From NCBI GenBank assembly GCA_900312665.1, contig ONZQ02000005.1, positions 232,128 to 296,127 on the forward strand: 64,000 bases of DNA, in the 5' to 3' direction. The notes beneath the pieces are model-generated. The model was not told where the DNA came from. It worked only from the letters and a program-made list of their open reading frames with translations, and searched no databases. Each line of letters opens with the position of its first letter. Position 1 is the stretch's first letter. Both the position numbers and the translations under genes were made by a program. Below, piece after piece: positions 11,694 through 24,200 of this stretch. The stretch is from Cephalotrichum gorgonifer. Taxonomy: Eukaryota; Ascomycota; Sordariomycetes; Microascales; Microascaceae.

Positions 11694-14515
11694 ATGGCGG
11701 CGGAATCCAACTCGCCGGCGGCGCGCACCCCGCCGGCGCTAGGATCCTTCCCCAACGAGATAATTCTGCACATCCTCTACTTCCTGCCCCCCGAAGACAA
11801 CCTCCTCGCCTTCCAGCTCCTCTCCTCCCACCTCAGCCGCCTCGCCAACACGCCGAGCCTCTGGCGCTACCACTGCAGCAACTCCTTCAAGTACTGGAAC
11901 CCGGACCACGAGTTCCAGCGGAAGCTGCGCGCCCCCGTCTCCGAGGTCGACTGGAAGCGCCTCTTCCTCGAGCGCAAGCAGAGGAACGAGCGCATAGCCC
12001 TCCTCTTCGACGGCATGCTCGCCACTAGGCTCGGCCGCATGTGGAAGTTCGAGCAGGTCTGCCACCTCGGGTACGACGCGAAGGACTTCCTCGTCGAGCA
12101 GTGCCATGCCGATGAGTCCCTAGAGGATGTACTAGCCAGGAGGTAGGATTTCTTTTCTGAGCCACCAAAACCAATGATGATGATGATATGATATGATGAT
12201 GAATGTCACAAACCGTGCCAAAACGCAATTGCTGCGCGGGGCGAGGTAGAGAGAGCGAGGAGAAGAAAAATCTACCCAATTCCCTGAAAGGGAGAAAAGA
12301 TGAAGAGAAACAAAGTACAAGAAAGAAAAGTGAGGGAGGCCGGGTAAGGATACAAGGTAGAAAGGGTCGACGAAGGGGGCTGGGGGGGAGGCCAGAGGGA
12401 TAGGGAGTGAGTGAAAGAAAGGGAGGGAGGACAGAACGGGGAAAAGGGGGCGGAACTGACTGAACCGAGCCAAGAGGATATACGAGTACCAGAGATGGGC
12501 CCAAAACCTCGGAAGACCCTCCTCGTCGCCTCGGAATCCAGCTAGTGACCCTCACTTCTCCTCCTCGCCATCGCCACTCCTCGTCGGATCATTGTAGCTA
12601 AATTTTGAAATCTTACTCTCCCAGGTATTACGCAAATGCCGTCTTGGACAGCATCCACAAAGAGGTCGCCATTAAGGAGTGGGCGAGATTCGCCAGTGAT
12701 GTCGTACCTCTCCTCCGGCCCTGGCCCGCCAGGATGAGCACCCGGACTCTGAACACGATTATTGAGCGCAACCTCGCCGCATTTGATATGTTTATTCTCC
12801 ACGACCAGACCGGCGATGTGGACGAAGTAAGCCGCCCTGAACCCTTGATTGATCAAGCCAGAAGAGTTCCCCTCCAACTTCTGCCCTTTCTTTCACACAC
12901 ACATACCTCCTCTCCTCCCTTACACACATCTGCACCCCTACCTCTTCCCCCGTCCAGGCCACTTATACGGCCACTGCGGTTGCTCTACCGCTCTCTCTTT
13001 GAGTTCCGAGATGTTCTAACGCACCCTCCCCTTCCCCCTTTCCCGCTAGGTCATCACCCTCTTGGATAACATCGCCGCCGAGTTTCAAAGCTCACACCCC
13101 GACTTCGACACCATGTCCACCCGCGACAAGGCCCTGGCCCTGAACCGATGGCTCAGACACAAGAACCTCCTCGGCATGGAGTCGCCAGCCTTGAACTACC
13201 GCAGGCTAAGAAACTGCTTCCTCGGCCAGGCCCTCCGCTACGCGCCCCACGACTCCCTCCCCCTCATCTCCAGCGTCATCTACTGCTCTGTGGCCGGCCG
13301 GCTCGGCCTCGACGCCCAACCGTGCCTCTTCCCAAGCCACGTGCACGCCCTCGTCCTCTCGCCCCCCGGCGAATCTCTAGACGGGCAGGCGCTCCCTCCT
13401 CACGACGGCGACGGCGACGGCGACGGCGAAGGCGACGACGTGCCCCCCGGTGCCACCCTCGAGCACGGGATGCACCTGGACCCCTACGGCGCGGACCACG
13501 AGGTTCCCCGCAGCGTCCTCAACGCGATCCTCTCCAGCCACGGTTGGGATGCGAACCGGGACCTCTTCCTCACCCCGGCCTCGCCCGTCAACCTCGCCAT
13601 GCGAACGGCGCACAACATCCGCGCCGCCTTCACGCCCGACCTCTCGGCCCCGCACACGCCGGAGCCCTACGCCGCGGCCTCCGACACCTCCCTCCCCGCG
13701 AGCGGCGCCAGCGCCCTCGACCGCGACGCCGCCTTCCAGGCCTACCTCTGGGCCCGCCTCATGCTCCTCCCCCCCAGCGACGTTCAGTGGGTGCAGACCC
13801 TGCACCGGCTCCTGGGCCGCTTCGTGAACTCGTGGGCAGGCGACGTGTGGCTCGTCGAGAGGTACCTGCTCCCGCTGTACGACGGCGTGGGGCCGGGCGC
13901 GCAGGCGTGGGACGACCCGCTGGGCCTCGTGAGGGCGAAGAGGCAGCTCGACACTGTGCAGCCGCTCGCGAAGGGGAGGGCGGCGGGCGGGGCGGCGGAT
14001 ATTGGGTTCCGCGTGGGGGACGTGGTAAGGCACAAGAGGCTGAATTTCGTAGCCATCGTCACGGGCTGGGCGGACGACGGGTCGAGGTTGGATGGGGAGG
14101 TTGTCGATGGGGAGGATGTGTACGCGGTGCCGATGTATTACCGCTGCTTGTAAGGATTCCCTTCCCAACCCTCCCCCTCTCACTCTTTCCCCTTTTCTTC
14201 TTCTTTTCTCTTGTTGCGAATAACCCAACCCCAACCCCAACCCCAACCCCAACCCCCCCGCCTTTTTTTTTCTCCCCATCAATCTCTCTACCAGGACCCA
14301 TGAGACTGGGGTCTCGACGAGACATTCAGCTAACAGACCCAACCAGACGCGGCGGCTCCCTAACGCAGGTCCAGGTCCTCCAGGAGTCCATCATACCGTA
14401 CGACGGCGAGGTACCGCCCGAGCTGTTCGAGATTGCGGGCATGTACTTCAAGCGGTTCGATGCCGAGACGGGGAGGTTCGTCTCGAATATCCGGGAGGAG
14501 TATCCTGACGATTAG
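11694..14515 (+). CDS. F-box protein with SirB1/transglutaminase-like and YccV (hemimethylated-DNA-binding) domains
   Basis: Predicted substrate receptor of an SCF ubiquitin ligase, related in domain order to animal FBXO21. Exons are 11694-12142, 12625-12826, 13050-14149 and 14347-14515, giving 639 residues. The F-box is at about 16-60 (LGSFPNEIILHILYFL, then SLWRYHC). The middle part (about 235-320, LALNRWLRHKNLLG, NCFLGQAL, SVIYCSVAGRLGL) matches the SirB1/transglutaminase-like module. The YccV-like domain starts at about 537 (FRVGDVVRHKRLNF) and continues after the last join, ending with FVSNIREEYPDD. A GGCGAC-type repeat near 13405 encodes a short acidic Gly-Asp run. Intron 1 is unusually long (482 nt); intron 3 carries a CCCCAA run. 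The final join (TT at 14149 to 14347) is the only acceptor I found that keeps the conserved C-terminal frame. Confidence 0.88.
14224..14260 (+). repeat. CCCCAA-type run in an intron
   Basis: About six CCCCAA units followed by a C run, inside intron 3 (14150-14346) of the F-box gene. The unit differs from the usual fungal telomere repeat (TTAGGG/CCCTAA), so I read it as a microsatellite. Confidence 0.8.
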
Positions 14516-15223
14516 TTATCAGGGTCGGGCCGGGAGGAAGAGTTGAGAGGCCAGAGACGTAGAACGGGCCAGAAAATAGAAAAGCAGGGTTGGTGGGTGG
14601 TAGGGAGAGGTGAAAAAAGTGTGTTCGAGTTGGAAATCTTTGGGTGTCTTATCGGAGCAAGTATAAGGGATTATTCAACTCCGATAGAAATTAGACTCTC
14701 ATGTGCCAGGACCATCGCGAGAATGTCTGCATCCTTAGTGAAGACTAATTACTCTCCCCTGGAGATATCCTAATGGCGTTGCCCGACGAGTTTGCCTCTG
14801 CTTCCCGGATAATCTATTCATCTCTAGACCCACCACCTCCTCCCTTTCTTCACGAGAAAGCATTAAAACGGTTACTTAGCGCTGACGACTCTGCATCTTT
14901 GGGGGTACGTGTGTGGAGGAGGTCGCCGAGGGCAGATGGGACCCTTACGCAGACATACATGAAATCCAGAGAAAGGCGCCAGGCCCTATCTTCATATTCC
15001 AGTTCCCATGTCGAACGTATCTGTCCTATAGCTAGCTATTTGGGTGTTGAATCCCACCTAACGCACCATCCATTTCGAATGTCCAAATAATCCTGCCACT
15101 CCAGACATGTTGAATGCCCTCCGTACCATGTCACTACTCAACCCAACCAACCTCGCATCCCATCCCATCGGTCGATCTATCCATCCATCTCCAAGAAACA
15201 ACCGCCCAAATACCCGAACGTCC
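14516..15223. other. Convergent 3' space, nothing else seen
   Basis: The region between the ends of the F-box gene and the P-type ATPase gene. Small open frames here show no domain or signal sequence. Confidence 0.5.
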
Positions 15224-18200
15224 CTAAATCCTCGCCCACCTCATCAGAACCGCCGCGGCAATAACCGGCAACACGCTGACCAGCTCCCCGAGCCCCGCAA
15301 ACTCGGGCGGTATCCTTGCGCGAACAAACGCCCCCGCCGCGAGCAGCACCGCGAAGAGGTTATAGACGAAGCTCCACACGAAGTTGAACGCGATCCTGCG
15401 GATGGACATCCTGCTGACCGCCACGACCCCCAGGACGCCGGCGAGCGAGGGCCGCATGAGGACCACGTCTGCGGCGGACTGAGCCACATCCGTGCCTTCG
15501 TTCATGTGTACACCCACCGTGGCCTGCGCGAGCGCCACGGCGTCATTGGTGCCGTCGCCCACGAACATCACCACCGGCTGGGTGGGCTTCCTGTGGAAGA
15601 ATTGGGAGCGCGCGGGGATGGGAGTAGCGAGGAGATCCTGGATGTAGGACTGCTTGTCGGCGGGGGACGCGCGCGAGCGGACGTTTTCGAGGGGGATGCG
15701 GAGCTGCGAGGCTATGGAGTTCACAGCGCCCTCGTCGTCGCCCGAGACTATGTGGACCGCTATACCTTCACTCTGTAGTTTCTCGACGGTGGAGAGGGCA
15801 TCTGGACGGAGGGAGTCCGTGAGGCCGAAGACGGCGGCGGGCGAGCCGTCCACTGTAAAGCAGAACGCTGTGTGGCCCCGAGACAGAACGGACTTGACAC
15901 GCTCATTGCCAGACAGTTTGAGCCAGCGGGAGTTTCCTGCGCAAAGGACTAGGCCGCGTGAGGTTCCCTCGACGCCCTTTCCCGCAAGGGTCTTGACGTC
16001 GGAGGTCGCCAGTCCGGAAACGCCGCGTTCCTTGAGACTTGCGGAGACGGCCGCGGCGACGGGGTGCTTGATGCTGCCGATTAGGCCAAGGAGTCGCGCT
16101 TTTGTGAGGTCTACATCGTCTTGTAGGTACTCCTCTGTGGCAACGGTGAGTTTGCCCCAGGTCAGGGTGCCCGTCTTGTCAAAGACGACGTGGGATGTCT
16201 TGTACGCGACCTCGATGCTGTCAGCCGACTTGAAGATGATTCCTCGTTCGGCGGCGACGCCGCTGGCTATGACGATGACCATGGGCACGGCGAGACCGAT
16301 CGCACATGGACATGACACGATGAGGACCGTGATGGCGTACGTGATGGCCTCGGTCGTTGCGTCGGAGCCTGATTGCTTTCTGACCGCAACACCAACGGCC
16401 ACCCATATGGCGAAGGTGACGATGGTCAGCCCGACGACGACGGGGACGAAGTAGCTCGCCACACGATCGGCGATATCTTGGATCTTGGGCTTCGAAAGCT
16501 TCGCCTGGTCAACCATACCCGCAATGGTGCTGATCGAGTTATCGCCGGGGAGTCGTGTCAGTCGAACGACTAACGTCCCTGAGCCGTTGATAGAGCCCGC
16601 AATGACAGTCGATTTGGCATGTTTTTCCACGGGACTCGACTCGCCAGTTAACATGGACTCGTCAACTTCTGACGACCCCGAGATGACGGTTCCGTCCGTT
16701 GGGATCCTCGAGTCGGGAGCGACCTTGAATACATCACCATACTGGAGCAGCCTGCTGTCGATTTCCGTTTCCGTACCAGCCTCCACGAGGGTAGCGGTTG
16801 ACGTCTGTAAGGAGCGAACCGAGATGGACTCGACAGCTTTCTGGCGGGCGAGGGCACCGACGTACCGGCCGACCATGATGAGCGTCACCAGAAGCGTGCT
16901 AGTCTCAAAGAACTCGCCCGTAGGTAGGGGCTGTCCCGCGACAAGATACCCAAACGAGACGACCGAGAAGATGTAAGCTGCACTCGTGCTCAAGACGATC
17001 AGCAGATCCATCTCGACCATCCTCGAGAAGATCAGGCTCTTCAACGCGGTGGGGTAGAACGGCCCGGCGATGAATACCTGAACGAGAGTTGCTAGGGCCA
17101 AGCAGGCTGAGCTGTAGGCGATCTCGCGTTTAGGGAGCGGAGCCCAGGAGAGCACGAGTACGGGTATGGTAAGAATGATCGAAAGCAGAGTCATGTACCC
17201 GACATGACGAACATGCTTGGACCCAGCCTCGAGGGAAGGATCAGCCCTCAAGGGAGCGAGCTTCGGGGGTGTCTCTCCCCAGCCCTTATCAATGACATCC
17301 CTCGCTCCGATGACCTTCGCGTCGAAAGCAACGTGAATGACATTCTTATCCACTGCTGTAACCTCAGTAACCCCAAGAGGCCACTCCCCCTTTACACAAT
17401 CGACAGGGTTCCCCGACACGAGGAGGTCAAGGACGGACCCTATATTGGTTATCCTCTCGCACTTGAATTCCGTGGTCCTCTGGATATGCTTGATCACATC
17501 GTCGACGGAACCGGAGGAGAGGTCCACTTCGAATTCTGCACGGGCGAGAACCAAGCTCGTCTTGAGCCTTGACACGGAGGCCACTGTGGTGAGGGTGCGC
17601 TGAAGCTTTGTCTCGCACCCGGTGCAGGTCATCCCAGAGATGGCCAAGATGACGTGCTCTTTTCCAGAGAGGGCCTTCTCAGGGTCAGTGGCCTTCACCG
17701 CGTCGGAAGACATCTCTCGGGGCTTTTCTTCGGCGCAGCAGGCATCGGCACAAGGGTCGTTTAGACCACCTTTAAATACTGGCACGGCATTACAGGCCAT
17801 GTCCGACGGAGACACAGTCTTCGCTAGCCCAGCACCAGTGCATGGCCCGCCTGCACAGCAAGAGTCAACAGATGTACGAGGGGATGTCTTCCTCGAACAG
17901 CGCTTCCTCTCAACAGACGAGCGCTTCTTTGGTGGGCAACATGATTCCTGTCCGAGCGCTAGCAGAGCGCGGCAGATGCATCCGATAGTGTCTAGCGTGA
18001 GGGAATATTTATCACGAGCGGATCGAGCATGGCCAGCACATGGACTCCCCTTCTCGGGGCCGCCGCATTCGGATTTTGAACCCAGTGTAGTAGCATCTGC
18101 AGTCGTTAGCTACAAAAGATCTGACAGAAAATTGGGAGAGGCGCCTACCGCTGGACATGGCGCACTCGCGCAGGGCGATGCGATCGAGACACGATACATC

Positions 18201-18902
18201 GCAACACGGAGAGGCTTTGCCTTCGCAGCAGCTGGGGCTGTCATGGGCTTCTGCCTTCGGTGGGCTTGATTCAGAGCAGCAGCCTTTATTGCAGTCGGCC
18301 TTGGCGGGCTCGGGCGTGTAAAGGGGTCCCTTGGCCAGGCTGATTCTAGGCTCATTATCCCCCTTGCCTGGCGACTTTGAGCTTGAGCAGCATCCCTTGG
18401 CGCACCTACTGTCGGCGAGCTTGGGCATAGGGGAGGGAAGTGCATTGTCCTCGCAACAATTGCTCTTGTCCAGCCCGCCCGCCTTCGAGGTATTCGCCGT
18501 AGAGCAACTAGCACCGGGTTCACTTTGACTCTCTGGAGCGCAGCAAGGGCTCGCCTTGCCCTGGCCACAAGCGGGGCTACCTAGGTTGTCCTTCTCCAGG
18601 ACATTGGCCTTGGCGCAGCAGCCCTGCTTGCAATCGACCTCGGAAGGCTTTGGTCCGCAACAATCGTCAACGGAATCTTCGCCCGGAGTATTCATAGCTG
18701 GCCCACTACAGCAGGTATCGGCATAACCCGCCGAGTTAACCCTCTCAAGACGATCCATGACCAGTCCAGACCCATTGTCATTGCCGCAACAGGCATCCGC
18801 TGTACTACTCCCGCCAGAGTTGGAGCAGGTACCGTCTGCTGACGGGGGATCAGCCGCCGCGACGTCGTTCGGTGGCCCACAGCAAGAGGATCCACAAGCC
18901 AT
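15224..18902 (-). CDS. P1B-type heavy-metal ATPase (Cu/Cd efflux type) with cysteine-pair-rich N-terminal tail
   Basis: ATP-driven exporter of soft metal ions across the plasma or an internal membrane, in the Pca1/CrpA family used for copper or cadmium detoxification. Exons are 18902-18149 and 18096-15224, 1208 residues, with one 52-nt intron. Residues 1-375 are Cys-rich, with 14 Cys-Cys pairs. One HMA metal-binding domain follows at about 396-465, with GMTCTGC (C409, C412). The core shows TGES (735-738), the CPC metal-path motif in SCPCAIGLA (847-849), the phosphorylated Asp in DKTGTLT (D891), the KHP motif of P1B pumps, and GDGTNDA (about 1098-1104). About eight membrane helices are expected; FVYNLF in a late helix fits the Cu/Ag subgroup. 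A Cu versus Cd preference cannot be read from sequence alone. The intron join was chosen because it restores a long Cys-containing frame with no stop. Confidence 0.94.
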
Positions 18903-21226
18903 TTCTACAGTAGAGCGTTTTCGTAATTGGGATGGGTGTTGTTACTTTACACTCATCGCGGCCGGAACCGGGATCACTATGTTTTTACCAACCAGATGAT
19001 AGCAACCAATGGCAGATGCATCATCCACGTGACGGCATGGGGGGTCTTGAGGCGGGTCGTTACCTTTGAAGTGTTGCTTGCTCGTGCATTGATCTTTCCG
19101 TACTTCCCCCTCCCCTGTTTGACGAAAGAGCGCCCAAAGCGACCTCTCTTGGGAACTAGGCCGGCAGATGGCCAAATTAGGCAGACGAAAACCACCATTA
19201 TCGGAATTCCCAGAGATAAAGCAGAAAATGGGGATTTCTTCCCTCTTCAGGCTTCACAGGGCGGCCAGGCTGGAAAGGCCAGATTCTTCCGAGTTTACTC
19301 GATGCGAGTCATCCGGCGTCGGTACGGGTGGTGTCGGTGGTGCCGCTCATGGAGCCGACGCGTCACGGCTCTGGGATACGTAATAAATGAGGCAGACTTA
19401 TCACGGGGTGGAAGTGGCAAAGATGGAAAGAGTAACCTCTTCCTAATAAAAGAAATGAGAAGAAGCGGAGAGAGCGCAGCCTTCCTCCGGTCGGGGGCGG
19501 CTCGCAAGACATGGATAAATGAGGTTGACACCCATTTTGGGCTTTGATGTTGGTTGGTGTGGCTGCTTACGATTTTACAGGCTACACCAGGATAGACCAG
19601 GCTAGGCATAGTTTCCTTCTTATTCCTCGTAATACTTGTACGAGGTACGGCTTAGGCTTGTATCTATTGCTCAATAATATGAGTGCTCTGCAAGCCAGCC
19701 TGCTCCAGTGACTTGGGAGCCATGACTATGGTACGGAGTGCTGCGTCCCCCATTCCTTCCTTGGGAGGGCGGGGCGGGGAGGGGCGAAGAACGACGCAGG
19801 AAAGCGCGAGTCCCGGTTCCAGTCCACTGGGAAGGTGAGACGGGCCGCGAGAGGGACCGCGCCTTCCATTTCTGCAAGTACAAGTAAATTGCTTCGCGGA
19901 TAAGTGGATGTGTAAACGAGTGCTCGCGGAGTGTGCCACCAATAATACCCAAGTACGAATGCTTTAGTACCAGGATAGACATCATATCCAGGTGGAAATT
20001 GAATGTGCACAACCGAAGTATTACGCAGTACAATGTATGAGCACTCACTCTGTCTCGTAAGAAGAAACGTAACAATAGGTGGTAGGTCCTGGGGTAGGAC
20101 TTTCGGGCACAGCAGGGTCCAGGGTCCAAGGGGGTGTCCTGGACCCTTCTTCACAACATGGGTGTGGGCCTCAAGGCATTCTTGACCAATGCCCCTCCCC
20201 CTCCCTAAGGGGCGGAGCCGTGATTGCGGCGTCACGACGGCGGCAGGTAGCCATCCAACCAGCCTGCCCTCACTCGTTCCTTGCTTTCCATTCGCGATAG
20301 GGCTGGTAGTGGGACCCATGACCTGTGCCGACACCTGCATGGTACCCTCCCCTCTATTTCACTTCCGGCTCAGGGAAAAACTTGGCGGCCGTGGAATTTG
20401 ACCTTTTACGCGAAGAAACCGAACCCCGTGCCACCTCAGTCGTACGGAATACTGATGAAAGGGTAGCAATTCCGGTGGTGGGGAAGCAGCGTTGCACAAT
20501 CGATGCAATATAGTCATGCTGTTCTCCGTACTCCATCCGACGTTGGACATTCTTGAGCGCTGCTGCGACTTGAAAAGCACGAACGCGCGCGTCCCGAGAT
20601 TGTCAGGGAACCCAGTCACCCAGTCACCAAGGCTCAGGTTCATTCATATATACAAGTACAAGGCTCGCTGGTGTCCAGGGCCAAGCGCGAAGGGTCAACT
20701 GTCTAGGCACCGATCGAAATGTTCGTTCGGACTTTCCCAACCATCCAATTTTCCTACCAAGAGAGCAGAGAGAAATGCACTTTCGTTGCCGACTTACTGG
20801 AACTTGTCGTCTGATGTGGGCAGAGCCTCATACTATCCTACTTGTAATATGAGAAGCCAGGTGTCAATGTCGATGACTTCGCTTGGAATAGCGTCCCCGG
20901 GGACGATCGCCCTCTCCCATGCACAAATGTGGACGCCGACATCCCCTGTCTGCATCCCAGCGCAGACATGCTGGGGTGTAGTGGAGTCGATGCAAGGAGC
21001 CGCAGCCCACCCTCCCCCAGTTCTGTCTCCTCTCCCCGCTATCCTGCAGCACCGTATAAAGGGGCAGTATCCCCTTGGGCCTTGGTTCCGCCATCCCCCT
21101 GTCTCTGGAGTTTCAACACCGCAGAGAAAACATTACTTGCGATAAGCTTATCCGACTACCTTGTGTTATTTTGTTCTTTATACCGCGCATTCATGCTCGG
21201 CATGTCGAGCTCGATTTTGAGCAATC
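18903..21226. other. Divergent 2.3-kb intergenic region
   Basis: It lies between the start codons of the metal ATPase (minus) and the STAND protein (plus). No gene is supported. A TATAAAGG box is at 21055-21062. A TACTTGTAC-like site lies at about 19635. Confidence 0.5.
21055..21062 (+). promoter_or_regulatory. TATA-like box upstream of the STAND gene
   Basis: TATAAAGG, about 165 nt before the proposed ATG at 21227. Transcription from here would include two earlier out-of-frame ATGs at 21193 and 21202. Confidence 0.4.
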
Positions 21227-24200
21227 ATGGAAGCCATGGTACGTCATTCACAGCTACACGTATTCCTCGAGTCCTGGTTCGGTTCAGTGGAGCGGAGCTG
21301 TTCTGAAGCTCTCCGCTTCGCTTCGTCCCCTCACTTTTCACTGTCCCCTACCCCCACTTTATACGTCCCGCGTCCCCAATATTCCTTATGTTCTTAGTTC
21401 CCCAGTCGCGCGCGGGTGTCACCTTTACCGGGGTGACAAAAGGAGCAGCCACTGATTGTCATCCTGTAATAGTCTCTTAGTTCAAAACTTATCAAGCGAT
21501 TCGAGGCCACCACCGTATACTCTCACCCCAAGGCCACTGCCGATATCGTCTTCGTCCACGGTCTCAATGGCGCCCCCGACCGCACATGGACTGCCAGCAA
21601 TGGCATCTTCTGGCCCCTTCAGCTCCTTGTACCTACCCTCGTCGATGCGCCCGCGAATATTATAGTATACGGCTACAACGCCGACGTTGCGACGTGGAAG
21701 AAGGACATGTCACCCACGGACAACTTTGTCTATCACCACGCACAGAACTTGGTCATGTCGCTGGCCACCCACCGGCGAAATGCGAACACAACGAGGAACC
21801 CTATCATCTGGGTTTGTCACAGTCTGGGTGGTGTCGTCGCCAAGAGAGCCCTTCTCTATTCGAATGATGTGCGCGACCCCGAGCTCGACCTATGGCGCTC
21901 CATCTACGTCTCGACCTATGCCATGATATTTCTGGGCACTCCGCACACTGGATCCAACCTTGCGTCGTGGGGTCGTATCCTGCAGGGAATGTCTGGTGTC
22001 GTCCCTAAGAAGGTGTTTGACTCGGAACCTGTCCTTCTCAAGACGTTGAAGAAGGAGAATGCCACCCTGCAGGAGATCAACGTGCATTTCCTAGACATTT
22101 ATCGGCGCTTCAAGATCCACATGGTTCGCGAGAACCAAAAGACAGATCTTAAGTGGACAGTGTAAGTCACATTCCTTTCTCTTTCATGCCCGTTCACTGG
22201 GCCATCCTGCCATTCGCCATCACTTGATATCCAAGCTCATTGTACCGACTATCGGCGCACATGTTCTGACTGAGCCCATAGTGACTTCGTTGTCGATGCA
22301 AACTCCGCCGGACCACAACTTCCCGGTGTGACCTACTACAGCATAGAAGCTACACATTCTACCATGTGCAAGTTTCCGACAGCGGATGCGCCCGGCTATT
22401 CCAACGTATCTAGCGCCATCCTCCAGTGGGTCCTGGAGGCCCCTGACTCCATCCAGACGAGATGGAGGGTCGAGGAGGAAGAGAGGGCTACGCGAGCCCT
22501 GAACGATGTTAATGAGATTGTAAAGCACACGGTATGTTGACGCCTACCTCCGTGGCCCGTCCCGCTTCTCTCGAGTTCCAACGCCATACCCGCTCTAATC
22601 TACGTGAAAACGTGCTAACCCCCAGCAGGGAGTGCCGGCATCCTTGCACACCCCCCTGAGGCTTCTCGCACCGTCACCCCAGCTGGGTGCTGCCGGTGAC
22701 GGCGGTATATCCGCCAGTCCACCACCCAGCTACGCAAGTGACACGTTACCAAGTCGAGGGGATATGGAATCGTCCCTAGCCGGAAGCCAGCGCAGCGTGT
22801 CATCCATGCCACAGCTTGAAGAATCTAGGCCAAAGCAGCTTCAGCCCTTGGTCATCCACCCTCATAGGATCCGGCCGAACGCCCACTTCAAAGGCAGGCA
22901 ACAGGAACTTGCTGATCTACATCGCAACCTCAGAGACAGCAGCCGGCGGCAGATCGGTACTTCTGCCGTCCTACTGCAAAGTATCCCCGGAGGCGGTAAG
23001 TCCCACCTCGCGCGGCAGTACGTCTACCTCCATGGACACGACTACCGGGGTGGAATCTATTGGATCCCCTCCCGGTCGGAACAAGAGATGGAGGAGGCCT
23101 TTTGGAAGATTGCAAAGTCCAAGACAATACGGGAGTTCGAAGCCGTTCCGTGGAAGCGGGACTTGCTGGATCCGAGGAAGCTGGTGAAGACTGTCCGCAA
23201 ATGGTTCGAGACATTTGACGACTGGCTCATCGTGTTTGACGGCATACTCTTCGACACGCCCCGGGCGACGAGCTTTATCCCCAATGCCAAGAATACAAGC
23301 ATCCTCTACACATCGACGAATAGGGCGGCTCACGGAGACCATAAGTTCGACAATCCCATTCTCCTCGAACTTGGACGACTAAGTCAGCAGGATGCCCAAG
23401 AGTTGCTCCTTGAGGAGATGGGGAAGAAGGAGCCTTTCACGCCCAACGATTTGACCCAAGCCGGTCAGGCCGTCGACCTAATGGATAGGCTTCCGCTCAT
23501 GATTCACGTGGCTGGTCAGCACCTCAAAGCGACGCGAGAACCGCTAGTCAAGTACATACACTCGTTTAAGGATCGGCGCAAGGCCGGAGGACTTCATGCC
23601 TATAAGAACGTACGGGAGGAGCTCGAGCGCCGGGGAGCGATGGAAGCTCTCAACCTGATGTACATTCTCTCCTTCTTCGCGCATACAATCCCGGTTGAGA
23701 TGTTTGTACTTGGTAGGTCCCTTTCCCTTCTTTTGCATACTGCCTCCTAGGTTTTGCAGCCATGTGCTCGTTCGCTAACAAGTTTAGGCATTCATGCGCT
23801 GGATAATCGGACGCCTATCAGGGCAAAGGATGCTGCCCACAGGCGGAGTCTCAATCACACCCTTACTGTTCTCATACAATGGGCACTCATAGGGCGGAAT
23901 GAGAACGACGACGGCTCGTCGACATCCTCCTCGAGCTCACCGCCATCGGTCGGGTTGGTTTCAGACACTTCGGATACGCTCCGACTCCACAGCATCATCC
24001 AAGAATTTTTCATCGACACAATGATCGAGTCTAAGGAAGCCGATTTCTGGTTTGAGCGAGCGGTGGCGGTGTTCTGCCACTCGTATGACAGTGCCGACCT
24101 CCGTATCCGTCAAGATCCGAAGATTGGCCTCCCCGACGACTATCGGCGATACTCGATCCACGGAAAGCACTTACTCCAGTGCCTGGAACGGCTAGCGAAG

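Noticed and set aside
12025..12555. 176-codon minus-strand frame inside F-box intron 1
   Set aside because: Phe/Ser/Pro-rich shadow of purine-rich intron DNA; no domain and no splice context.
14224..14260. Interstitial telomere
   Set aside because: CCCCAA is not the fungal CCCTAA unit and lies within an intron of a conserved gene.
13148..14515. 455-codon frame over the F-box gene
   Set aside because: Mostly Arg/Pro shadow; only its last part is the genuine exon 4 frame.
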